From: Heterobilharzia americana
Taxonomy: Eukaryota > Platyhelminthes > Trematoda > Strigeidida > Schistosomatidae
NCBI GenBank assembly: GCA_944470555.2
Contig: OX104127.1
Location: forward strand, 151,791,776 to 151,855,775
Length of the DNA: 64,000 bases
Reading direction: 5' to 3'
The translations under genes were made by a program, and so were the position numbers. The notes under the pieces are model-generated. The model saw only the letters and a program-made list of their open reading frames with translations, made no database searches and was not told the DNA's origin. Positions 1 through 10,129 of this stretch are shown here, one piece after another. Within the stretch, counting starts at the first letter, position 1; each line of letters opens with the position of its first letter.

Positions 1-560
1 GAAAGCAATTGCGAAACTATATAAGTATTTCAAATATGAAAAATCATAATTTCTCAGGCAGTGAAGGCTTCTTATACAGAAGATGGCCAATTTCTGTACG
101 GAAATGAGTTTGTTGACAATAAATTAAACCAGCCCCCTGGAACTGAGTATTTAAACTTCTCTGTTAGTATAAACCTGGTGAATTAGTCACCTCTGGTAAA
201 GTAATGAAAAAATGTATAAACAATTACAGGTCACTTCATGAGAAAACTTCAGTAAGCTTTAGGAATAGTAGGTACCAATAAACCATTAACAGAATAAATC
301 AGCTAATTAGGATAAAGAATTTACAAATCGTTTAGAAACAGGTAAGTTAACGTCTAAACTCTTAACCTCGAAAACACAGTTTGCTGATGATGGAAAAGAC
401 ATTTGGGTCAATAAAAGCGTAATATTAAAGATTAGAAACTACCGAACCGCAAATAATGACATGGACTCTCACTTATGCTGTCAATGAAGATTCTCTTAGA
501 GGTTATGCAGCAAAGATATAAACCAGACTATATAAAAACTGAAGTATGAAGCTTATTCTT
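1..560. other. A+T-rich sequence, no gene seen
   Basis: No coding frame, RNA gene or recognisable repeat was found up to the 3' end of the RTE-like element that follows. Confidence 0.5.
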
Positions 561-574
561 ATAACTATTTGTCC

Positions 575-2460
575 CTCGGGTTCCTAGTGGAATATAGGGC
601 TTCAGTAGCACGCCTCCACTGAACCCTCGCCTCTGCAGTCTTTTAAACCTGGCACCACGACTACCCACAAGCTCTCATTTCTTCCTCATATCATCTCCTC
701 CATCACACACACTCGCCTCGGATGACCAACTCGTCGTTTCCCCTCCAGATTCCACTCGACGACCTGGCCTGATGCTTGAAATCCACAGTCGGCCTTCTCG
801 GCGTGTGCCCAATCCATCTCCACTCCCTCCCAGTGCATATTTGTTGGGTGATAGGTTCTTGGTTGGTTCGTCACCAGCCAGAGTTCCTTGTTGCTTATTC
901 TTTCTCGTCATCTGATCTGATCTTCAGTATGGAGTGAGGGTAGGCAACAGCTGTTGATGAGTGTCTGTAGTTTGTTGGAGATCCTTTCCGTGACAAGCCA
1001 ACTTTCTGATCCATATAACAGCACTGACTCGACTGATTCAGTGTTGAAAATCCGGATGTTGTTCACGCTTTATGCTGAGTGGAGTGGAGTAGATTTCCAC
1101 ACTGACTTCGGATTAGTGAAGGCCTGTGTTGCTGTCTTTCCGATCCTGGCTTCGACATCGTCATCTGTGCTTGTGCCGCCTGTAGTTGAGTCGATGCTGC
1201 CTATGTCTGTCTGTCTTTCTGTCTGTCTGTATGTATGTATGTATGTATGTATGTAGGTAGGTAGGTAGGTAGGTAGGTAGGTAGGTAGGTAGGTAGGTAG
1301 GTAGGTAGGTAGGTAGGTAGGTAGGTAGGTAGGTAGGTAGGTAGGTAGGTAGGTAGGTAGGTAGGTAGGTAGGTAGGTAGGTAGGTAGGTAGGTAGGTAG
1401 GTAGGTAGGTAGGTAGGTAGGTAGGTAGGTAGGTAGGTAGGTAGGTAGGTAGGTAGGTAGGTAGGTAGGTAGGTAGGTAGGTAGGTAGGTAGGTAGGTAG
1501 GTAGGTAGGTAGGTAGGTAGGTAGGTAGGTAGGTAGGTAGGTAGGTAGGTAGGTAGGTAGGTAGGTAGGTAGGTAGGTAGGTAGGTAGGTAGGTAGGTAG
1601 GTAGGTAGGTAGGTAGGTAGGTGAAAGCGACAACTTCCTTTAGCTTCTTCCCGTTTCTGGTTCTGGTTGTTTTTGTTGGTGGTGGTTTTTGTCGGGTATG
1701 TACATCACCTCTATCTTCTCTATGCTCACCTGAAGGAAGTGCCGTCTTTACTGCCTCACCTCGCCTCTCCTACCAACTTGTTCGTTTTCGCCTGTATATC
1801 TTCGAGTTTCTGCTACAACACTTCAGACATAAATCATGATCGATGAAATCCAAATCTTCTTCTGGGGTCTTTTCATCGGTCAAACAGCGCATACCCCTCT
1901 TCTCGCTCCCCACAGTTTGTTGCATGATCCAGTCCAGTCCAGTTGATCACAGTCAGGAAGATCATCGCTGATAGCAGGCGACAACCTTGTCTTACACCTG
2001 TCTTCACTGCACAGGCATCACTGAGTTTTCCATTGTGAATCACTTGGCATGTAGCATCATCATATAGCATGTAGCTGTTGTTGGATGAGGTTGATAAGGG
2101 TTTGTGGCACTAAAACCGTAGTGTTGAGTCAGCTGCCTACCAAATTACTTCTCGGTCGACGCTACTGAAGGCATTTTCAAAGTGGGTGAATTTGAGGTAA
2201 GGATTTGACTGACACTCTATGCTCTGTTCTATGATGATGCATAGTGTTGCGATTTGATCCGCACATCATTTATTTTTCCTGAAGCCAGTCAGCTTATTCC
2301 GGTCGTAGTTTTGAATGCAGAGCACTATTTAGTCTGTGCAGGATGATGTGGATTTATATTTTGCTTGAGGTTGACAGGAGCATGATCCCTTGATCTGTTT
2401 TCTATCACCAGCTTCTTTGAAGTGTTTAAACTTGATTTTGAAGGTTTCTTGTACTAGATA
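575..2460 (-). pseudogene. Reverse transcriptase domain of RTE-like copy 1
   Basis: Minus-strand pieces include LYDDATCQVIHNGKLSDA followed by VKTGVRQGCRLLSAMIFLTV (about 2065-1930), which is the RT motif around VRQGC, and an LDFIDHDLCL stretch near 1830-1860 where an FADDL-type catalytic motif is expected. The second catalytic aspartate is therefore altered. Downstream parts (1204-675) read EARIGKTATQAFTNPKSVWK and the C-terminal GKRRVGHPRRVCVMEEM. The frame is interrupted by the long microsatellite at 1205-1622 and by several frameshifts. The normal role would be copying element RNA at a nicked target. Copy 2 gives the matching positions. Confidence 0.8.
1205..1622. repeat. Compound tetranucleotide microsatellite (GTCT)n(GTAT)n(GTAG)~92
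   Basis: On the plus strand GTCT units (about 1205-1230) pass into GTAT units (about 1229-1252), then an uninterrupted run of about 92 GTAG units to 1622. Flanking minus-strand RT codons are FTY on one side and GSIDSTTGGT on the other, so the array lies inside one conserved codon block. The array happens to be open in frame on the minus strand as a Pro-Thr-Tyr-Leu repeat, which is not a real protein. Copy 2 at 19694-19852 has the same order of unit types. Confidence 0.95.
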
Positions 2461-2539
2461 GTGAGTGGTGTAAAGCTACACCTGCACCCCTTCTTGCTCT
2501 AGTTTCCAGTAGCTACATCTCCACTCTCTTCAGATTGAA

Positions 2540-3095
2540 GTCGATATGATTTTTATTGTATCCTGGTATCCGGTGAAATCCATGTCAATTTGTGAATGTC
2601 TTTGTGTTTGTACACACCGCGTCCAATCACCAAATGACTAAATGCATAGGAATCTGCAAACAGTTCTCCATTCTTATTTATTTCACCAAGTGCCTCTTGA
2701 ACCATGACTGGTTCTCTTCCTGTGTTGTCCGCTCGATGCAGTTTGGCATTCACGTCGCCCGTTAGAATTTTGATGTCGCCAACTGAGGTGGTGTCTTTTC
2801 CAGTACTGATTGTAGTCGTCCGTAGAATTCCTCCTTCTTCTCTTGATCTGCATTATTTTTAGGTGTGTGGCGTAGAATTGTATGATTATAAATTTCTTCC
2901 TTTTTGATTTGAATCTTGTTGTCATGATCCTGATCCTGGAGGAGATTGGTTCCCACTGCATGAGAACGTTTGATGCTCTTGGGGACATCATGATAGCCAC
3001 TCCGAAACTCAATGTGCTCGGGATTGTCGTTTGGATGACAATATCGGTATAGATTATTGACTTTCCAGTTAACAGTTTGGAAGTCCACTTCCATT
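2540..3095 (-). pseudogene. AP-type endonuclease domain fragment of RTE-like element
   Basis: Reading the minus strand from about 3094, the fragment contains FYGRLQSVLEKTP, then in another frame DVNAKLHRADNTG, NGELFADSYAFSHLVIG and HKLTWISPDTR. These match the usual order of an RTE endonuclease (…GDxNAKxG…, …NGExFA…, …HKxTWxSPD…), the enzyme that nicks target DNA to prime reverse transcription. At least one frameshift, near 2760, separates the two readable parts, and the expected SDH-type end of the domain is lost where the element jumps to the RT. It is non-functional. Confidence 0.8.
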
Positions 3096-3119
3096 CTATC
3101 TGCTCTTGCAGATTCCTAG

Positions 3120-4945
3120 CATTTCTATGCTATCCATTCTCACTTCTTTTGCAATCTGGGTAACCATACCAGCCAGCTTCAAATATCATACAGACATTCT
3201 ATGTCCCTATGCTTACTTTTTTGAAGTTTCTTTAGGAATCGGATTGATTTTCTTGGGTAGGTTTACTGGAAACGCGCCTAACCTTCCCTCTTTATCCGGG
3301 CTCAGGACCTGCTAGTAAAGTAAGTGAGGTTAATATCCTTATAGAAATAACAGTTGCTACCGATTTGACTCCATTTTTGAAGCCTATGTTACGATTTTAA
3401 AGTTTTCAGAATTTCTTATACCATTCAGAATTCATTCGTTATTAACTTGTAACCATTTTAAATTCAGGGATCTTTTGGACAGAATTCATATTCAGCGTTT
3501 ACACATTTTAAAGTCAATAATGAAAGAAATAACATCGGTGGGTGTTTGTTATATATATGTTCCAACAAAATAGGATATATGCAGTCAAGCTATAGTTGGC
3601 GATTTCAAATCACCGAAAAAAGCAGTCTGTTTTTATCATACCATATCATGTATGACTTTTATTGTATAATTACTTGGTGTATTCTGACATCCAGTAAAAC
3701 ACACCAAAATCCAGCAAACACGTAGTACTTTTGTAATCATATTGGTATTCAACATAGTTGCGACTCAAATAATCAACTTTTAAAGTGATGTTATAAAGTA
3801 GCTTTTATAGCAACAGTATCTGAAATAAGCTTCTGGCATACAGTTATAAATTCTTGAATAGCAAATGTTTACCAGTTTATATGAGAATTTATGATTCAGC
3901 GGAATGTGATCTTATTCTGTGCACATCACATTTTACCCATAGAAACGAACTACCACTGAAACTCTTACAGCCTACACATTTCAAACCGAAATATTAATAA
4001 ATAACCGATTCATGCTTTGTCGCATATCGTATGTACTGATAAAAATGCCTTAACTAGGTACTTTGTAAATTTAAACCATTCCGTTGTTTTACGAACTGCA
4101 ATGCTGAGTGAAGAATATCAATTCTGCCGAGGTTCAGTGCAGTTTTATAGGACCTTTCCTCAGTTCATTACTTATAGTCGAGGATTACAAAAGCGTTTGC
4201 TTCGAATGTTTAATTTTAAAATTTTTAAGTTAGCATGATTTATTTAAAGACACGCTCACTAATCTAAACAATATGTGTGGTGTAGAAATCATGGTCCTAA
4301 TCAGTTTCATTTGACATATGATTCTTAGTTTGATAATACTAAACATGAAATGATGTTGGTTAAGAAACCGCTTTGTACTATTGGGCATAGTATATGAACT
4401 GTCACCTTCTTAGTTTAAGGGATGATAAGTTGTGTTTGTATCTGAAAATTCAACTATGACCGTCTTCATTAGCAAGCTTCCTATATTCTATATGTTGTAT
4501 AATGGAAAATATTCACTTTATAAATAGCTGGATTCTGTTATTTCTAACATTATCAGTTGTTCCAAATTTGAATGGTGTTTATTTTATGTACCACTGGAAA
4601 CATTCAAACATATCTACTGAAATCTTCAATTTCAAGCGATTTCCTTGACAAACAACTTTAGATAAGGGAAGTCCCAAAACTCAAAAAAGAAAAACCATAT
4701 TTTGTTATTGAGGGAAAAGCGGAAACCATCCAGCTAATTTCGTGGTGAATACGTAATATAGCAATCCGATTACTGAGTTATTTTGACAGCGTATACTTCC
4801 TAACATATACACATTTGAAACTACAATACATATAAAACCAAAGTACTTCCTTTAACGATTCGATTATCTCATCGAAAAGCAACTAAGTATTGAATAATTA
4901 TAAAAATCTTTTTCGCATTTCTAAGGAAAATGGACAGTTTTCCAT
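3120..4945. other. A+T-rich sequence, no gene seen
   Basis: Only short open frames without recognisable domains were seen. No RNA gene or repeat was recognised. Confidence 0.45.
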
Positions 4946-4952
4946 GTATACA

Positions 4953-5109
4953 ACTGTTCATACAAAAAGAGAAGGCGTAGTTTCAGCGAAGAAATATTTT
5001 TCTTTTCGACGAAGTCGTTTACTAAGCTGTACATTCGCGAATATGCGTTATAGTGGGCAGAACGTTCCAGAATTATTTTCGGTGAGATGGCAAAATATAT
5101 TGAGTAACT
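4953..5109. repeat. Left inverted arm of Penelope-like element 1
   Basis: This is the reverse complement of 5770-5924, with clear identity from GTTACTCAATAT outward for about 110 bp and weaker beyond. The arm contains a small hairpin GACTTCGTC followed by GAAAA on its minus strand, matching stem II and the GAAA strand of the hammerhead-like motif in the 44-kb element. The CTGANGA strand has decayed to CTTAGTA, so it should be inactive. Confidence 0.85.
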
Positions 5110-5126
5110 AAAGGAAGCATACATCT

Positions 5127-5422
5127 ACTTGCGCTTGTGGAACTGAGTACATTGGCTGTACCATGCGTCCGTTTGTCTAACGTGTCCGCTAACACTACCT
5201 GGCTTGGTTGGCGAAGGGAGAACGGAAATGTATCTTCAGTTCAATAACAGAACACCTCATAAACTCAGGCCATTCAGCTCCTTTCGAGAGCTCATTCAAA
5301 ATTCGCCACAGGGTTCTATCAAACCACTTGAAGGCAGTAAGATTAAGGTATCTGTCTATAGCTGAAGCACTAGCGATCCCGAAGTTCGAACCAGCGTTAT
5401 GCGTCCAAAAAAGGCAAGTCTA
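5127..5422 (+). pseudogene. GIY-YIG endonuclease remnant of Penelope-like element
   Basis: Reading from about 5127 gives TCACGTEYIGCTMR, the CxxC...YIG core of a Penelope-type GIY-YIG nuclease. It continues with AKGERKCIFSSITEHLINSG and ends LRYLSIAEALAIPKFEPAL. A stop lies after MRPFV and another before the AKGE segment. The family role is target cleavage for insertion. A related sequence at 14.34-14.62 kb (CTVECIGCTM… and LRYLITAQALAIQKF) aligns along its length. No RT domain precedes it, so this is a truncated, dead C-terminus. Confidence 0.85.
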
Positions 5423-5460
5423 GCCTTTATCTTTGCCATGGCCATCATAAAGCATTGTCT

Positions 5461-5738
5461 GCCATAGATTCATTTTGTATCAGGTAACTACACATGTATT
5501 TCCTTCATACCTTATTCATTTTCCTACTTCGTCACAGATTTAACCTGAATTACGTAATTACAACCTTATTTTCATGACCCCCTGTTTGTTTTCATGCTCT
5601 GTCATAGGTTTATCCGGTATTACACAATCGCAGTCTATTTTCATAACCCTTCGTTCAGTTTCCTACTTTGCCATAAATTCATCTTGTATTACGTAATTAC
5701 ATTTAATTTCATGATCCTTTGTCTATTTTCCCACTCTA
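5461..5738 (+). repeat. 70-bp minisatellite, four units
   Basis: Units begin at 5461, 5531, 5601 and about 5670, each opening with a variant of GCCATAGATTCAT and containing a CGTAATTAC-like centre, a TTCATGACCC-like stretch and TTTTCCTACTCT near the end. The spacing is very regular (70, 70, 69) although units differ at many positions. It lies between the endonuclease remnant and the right arm of the Penelope-like element. Confidence 0.8.
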
Positions 5739-5769
5739 AAAGCAAATGCGTATTAATTGACTTTTTTTG

Positions 5770-5924
5770 GTTACTCAATATATTTTGCCATCTCACCGGA
5801 AATAATTCTGTAACGTTCTGCCCACTATAACGCATATTCACGAATGTACAGCTTAGTAAGTGACTTCGTCGAAAAGAAAAATGTCTCTTGGTTGAAACCA
5901 CGACTTGTCTTTTCCTATGATCAA
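5770..5924. repeat. Right inverted arm of Penelope-like element 1
   Basis: Inverted partner of 4953-5109. It carries the CTTAGTAAG…GACTTCGTCGAAAAG relic of a hammerhead-like motif near 5850-5880 on the plus strand. Confidence 0.85.
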
Positions 5925-5974
5925 ATGGGTGTATTCCACCGTTTAAAAATACCACTGTATGGAACACTTCTTAG

Positions 5975-8900
5975 CTCTTGCACCACGCTGCCCTGTTACT
6001 TAAATCATACAGACGAATTTATCGAGCACAATAACTATGTATGAAGAAAGTTAGAGCTTAGTTCCACAATGAGATAGTTTTTCACAATTTGAAGCATGCA
6101 AAATACTTCCCTCAGCCTCATAATCTGTCTCTGATGATTACAAGTTTTCCAAGCTGCTTTTTTCTGAATAGCATAAAACTATTCATTTTTGGCTTCAGTG
6201 GATTTTTCACCTCACTCTCACTTATGATTTAAAATGAACTCAAAGTGCTTACTTTTATGAAATAGCTGGTTCTTGTCTTTAACATAATAACTACAGGTGG
6301 TTCATTAGAGATAGTTACAAGCTGCACCAAACAATGTTGCCTAGAAGACCACTTCTTATTCTTTCATAGTAATATTGAGAGTAGATCAATGTTCCCCTAA
6401 CTAACGAAACCCAAGGAATGGTTTTCCAAAAATCTCCAGAGAATTTCTATTTTAGTTCATACAAATTCTAACCATATTTTGCTCTATCTCAGTTCTCTTA
6501 AATAACTATTCAAATCTTTCTTTCTAGCAAGCCTTCTCCATATATTTTTCAGTCACACAGAGAGTCAAACTGATGTCAGAAGCTGATGCCATGGGGAATG
6601 TTCAAAATATTTCACTTGTTAGCTGAATATTTAAAAGCATCACGACAGCGCTTAATAATTAATATTTAGTTAGTGCGTACTTGGTACTATTTTCCTCATA
6701 GTCATTAGGATTAGTCGGTTTGATGACAAAACCTCAAGTCAGTTAACCAAATTTCAGCTTAACACACTTGGTCGTATTGATTTAGTTAGCACTTATAACA
6801 AGTAAATGTGATATTTGACAATCTCTAATTGCTAGTCAGTTCAGAGTCTACTTTATATTGTAATCTCAACAACGTGATAAATTAATTTTTCGAAAAAATT
6901 TTATTATGTTTTCCAAAGTTAACATGTGAAAGATTTATATTTGTATTTGCAAGGTATCTAAGAGCAAATAATCAATCAACGCATCTTCGAGATAAACATC
7001 TTTCTGTGTTCATCATATTACTCATACAGTGTGCAGTTTGTCGATCACACAATCATGCCCGTTATAGATATATATCCACTCAAAGAAAAAGCAAATTTTC
7101 TGATGATCACGAGTGAATCAGTTGATTGCTATAAAGATAAATGAAGTCCATAATACTTAATAGTTCCTAGTGAGAAAATACAAATTATTCCGCGCTGCTC
7201 ACTGTGGTGTATATCGAAACAACTAAAGCATGGTCCTTGACTGATGTATTCCTCTATATTGCTATAATTTTAGGCACTTCAACACCTAGAAGTCATTATT
7301 TCCCTTGCGTAATGTTGAATGGCTGATTGGCGTTCTTGTTGCAAAATATGAAAAGCGCTAGTCTATAACTGTTGTTTAAAAATTACGATAATTTACTGTG
7401 TTGACAGTTTTAAAATTAAGGTTAAATAAGATCTTTAAATTTAAATCACACTTTTGCCAGATTCATTAAGTAGTTTTGTTTGCAGGATATAACTTCTATC
7501 TTTTCACTTAGGAAATTGAGTTATCTAGCACTAAAGTAGAAACTAATGGATACAGTTGAATCCGAGATTATATGGTGAACGAAATGAGACTTAGAAGTAG
7601 ATTTACCGACCGTAAATGTGTACATAAGTCCACACTTGGGACTACATGGCATAATGCGGAGATTTCCCGCGCAGTTTATTCAACCGTTATATACTTCTTA
7701 GATAAGGATAAACAATTTAGGCTGTCAACGCCTCTTCTTGTTGATTTATATCTCCATATTTTATAAGCAATTAGTGGGAAGAGGAATAAAAAGACTGAGT
7801 TGCTCATATGCATCAAACTGCAATATCCATTGAGTTTAGTTTTTATATCCTATAAATTGCTATTTAGTGGCAGAATGCACTGATAAATTCAGTCGTAGCA
7901 GACAAAATTCTCTGCGTAATGTCGCCCATTTTTTTTCATTTCCGAGCTTGTCACAGTCTAAGAAACGTTTTACGGGATTCTGTTAGCTGTCAATTGTATA
8001 AAAGTACTTCTATGAGAACAGCTATTCTAGTTTTTTTGTATCGCATCGATAACTCAGGATTAAAGACAAAACCTTACGCAGAACTTTAATGTATATTAGA
8101 CTGGTTCCAGCAATTCAATTTGTTCCAGATGATTAAACAAGTTTTGGATTACCAGTAACATTACTTTGCGCATACAACAAGTTATAGCCTAAAACTGCTT
8201 GAAAGGCTGTATTTATAACAGATTTCTATCTCTTGTAATGCCTAGCTTGTGGTTGACCAATAAAGAAAGTTTCACTCCCCCACACAGTTTAATATACGAC
8301 TATACTGGTTTTGAGTAACTCAGTTTAAATCCAAGTATTAGCATTTTGAGGCTTTAATGACTGGGAAACATAAAGTGGCCGTCCTGCTGTGAAGCTGGTT
8401 GATAAGTAACAAGGGACTTCGGAAAATACTCCCACTGAATCTTGGTTATATAAGCAGCCTCCTACCTAATAAAAAATAGCGAATTACTGTACTTCAACTT
8501 AAACCACAGATTAAGATGTTTTAAGATCACTCAATGTATAAAAGGATTTAAATGGCTAGGACATATCCAGCAGATTTGTTTGCATACAGCATGTATTAAC
8601 AAGCAATTCAGACTCTGAGTTAAGGAATATTCTCTTGCACAAACTATACAACGATATCTTGCACTTGCTTTCAGAAGTATGGCACTTCATTTCTGCTGAT
8701 GCAAAATTTATATCCATTTTGCATTGGGGCGTCTTCAAATTTTACGATGATGCCTAACCCAAATCACTTGGTGTGATGTTTATTCAGACAAACAATATCC
8801 TTGGTAGACCATTCACATTTCTTTATTCTCCAGGGTAGAATAAAAGTAACTAAAAGCTTGAAATGTGTTGTTTATTTCCGCATCACTGTAACTACGATCA

Positions 8901-9960
8901 TTCATGTAGTGCTTTTATTTCTTCACTTTATGAAAAGATGCAAATTAATTTAATCTGTTCTATCAGAAAATATATCAAAACACTTATATTCTTTATAAAA
9001 ACAAGTGTTAAATAGGTAAGAAACAGTGTCCCATGAAATCTAGATCACTGACTTTTGAAAGGTTTCAGTTTTAGAGAACATTTCTCTGTGTGCTAATATG
9101 GTGATTCTTGAAGCATCATACATCCCATCTACACCTTGAAAGCAGTATTACTGACTGGTTTTCCTTTTTCTGTTTGGACTTATCTGTCTGTCAAAATACT
9201 TTTCTACAGAAGACTTCTGAGTAGCATCCTTCTTTGCATGAAATAACGTCTAGTACACACCTGCTGAAATCATTATCTTTCTAAGGACAATGTTTTTCAC
9301 TACTTTCACATACTCAGTCTAATTTTTAAGATTTACATAGTTGTGGTTAGTTAATGCAAGAAAATTTGTAGAACGACATGAGCTAGTAATCAGAAGTTGT
9401 ATAATCTCCCTGTATAATAAATTAATGTAGGTGTTGTTTGCTGAAATTGATATTTAATTGAAGTAATTTTTCACTTACCTCGACACCAATAAAAAGACTT
9501 GCTAGCATTCTCATGAGTTCAAAACCTTATAGATTTCTTTATAAGGACACTATATCAATTCCCAAACTCTTAATTTGGTATTTACGCCACTGTACCAGGA
9601 GATTTAAATTCAGTAACATATATTTACATTTTTTTAAAAACACTTTCTACGTGATTGTATTACATCGTTTTCTTGCTCTTTCAACTTTTAATGAAGTCAG
9701 AAAGTCAATTTATTAACCTAAATTGATCTAATTCGAAGTAGTATCGTGGAAAAAACTACTACAGTACTTCAAAAGAATGAAATTATAATGATGAATGTTT
9801 AACACTAATATGCTCCCACAAATATTTACCTCTTACGAGCACCAACTATAGAGATAGAGGGAACTTATATCATTTGGTAGACTGGTCTCATCTTTCGAAG
9901 AGACAGGCGAATCGTATTTTTAACATGTATCACTACCGACAAAATGACGAATAGATAATT
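5975..9960. other. 4 kb of A+T-rich sequence, no gene seen
   Basis: No open frame longer than about 65 codons and no recognised domain, RNA gene or repeat. Old unrecognised transposon relics cannot be excluded. Confidence 0.4.
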
Positions 9961-9963
9961 ACC

Positions 9964-10125
9964 GACCCGAATAGCTCGATATTGGCGTCACTGACTCCAA
10001 CTGTGTGTGACGCGGGTTGGAACCTCAGAGAAAACTTCAGTTCCCTCGAGGTTGCAGATACGCCTTGCCGACAAGTGCCAACAAACATATAACTTAGGTC
10101 CACAGACCATATTTTGATTCTCTAT
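9964..10125 (+). mobile_element. tRNA-headed SINE, hammerhead group (c), decayed
   Basis: It begins with CGAATAGCTCGATATTGG (box A-like) and GGGTTGGAACC (box B-like), then GAGGTTGCAGATACGCC and a decayed hammerhead tail (CCGACAAGTGCCAACAAAC … ACTTAGGTCCAC). The same head-to-tail order is present at 25.5-25.67 kb. The GAAA strand of the ribozyme core is lost (ATATAAC), so it should not cleave. Confidence 0.65.
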
Positions 10126-10129
10126 ATTA

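Larger units (their letters stand above)
565..3110 (-). mobile_element. RTE-like non-LTR retrotransposon, copy 1 (defective)
   Basis: This minus-strand element carries an endonuclease part (about 3095-2540), an RT part (about 2460-1623) and the RT C-terminal region (1204-675), then a 3' end about 565-640. Copy 2 at 18.5-20.5 kb on the plus strand shares the C-terminal protein sequence and the same 3' tail starting with the reverse complement of TTCCTAGTGGAATATAGGGC. Part of the segment joining the endonuclease to the RT is missing near 2460-2540. Frames are broken repeatedly and a 0.4-kb microsatellite sits in the RT. The RTE assignment rests on the EN-then-RT order and recognised protein motifs; the exact family name was not determined. 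Confidence 0.85.
4953..5924 (+). mobile_element. Penelope-like element 1, old, inverted arms
   Basis: Two diverged inverted arms (4953-5109 and 5770-5924) flank a GIY-YIG endonuclease remnant (5127-5422) and a 70-bp tandem repeat (5461-5738). Penelope-like elements encode RT followed by a GIY-YIG nuclease and often carry LTR-like ends in direct or inverted order; this matches. The RT portion is absent, so the copy is 5'-truncated. Arms have many differences, implying greater age than the 44-kb element. Confidence 0.75.

Noticed and set aside
1070..1633. 187-codon minus-strand frame rich in Pro-Thr-Tyr-Leu
   Set aside because: It is the translation of the GTAG microsatellite inside a dead RT, not a protein.
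5461..5738. CRISPR-like regular repeat
   Set aside because: The whole 70-bp unit repeats with divergence and there are no unique spacers, so it is a minisatellite in a eukaryotic transposon.
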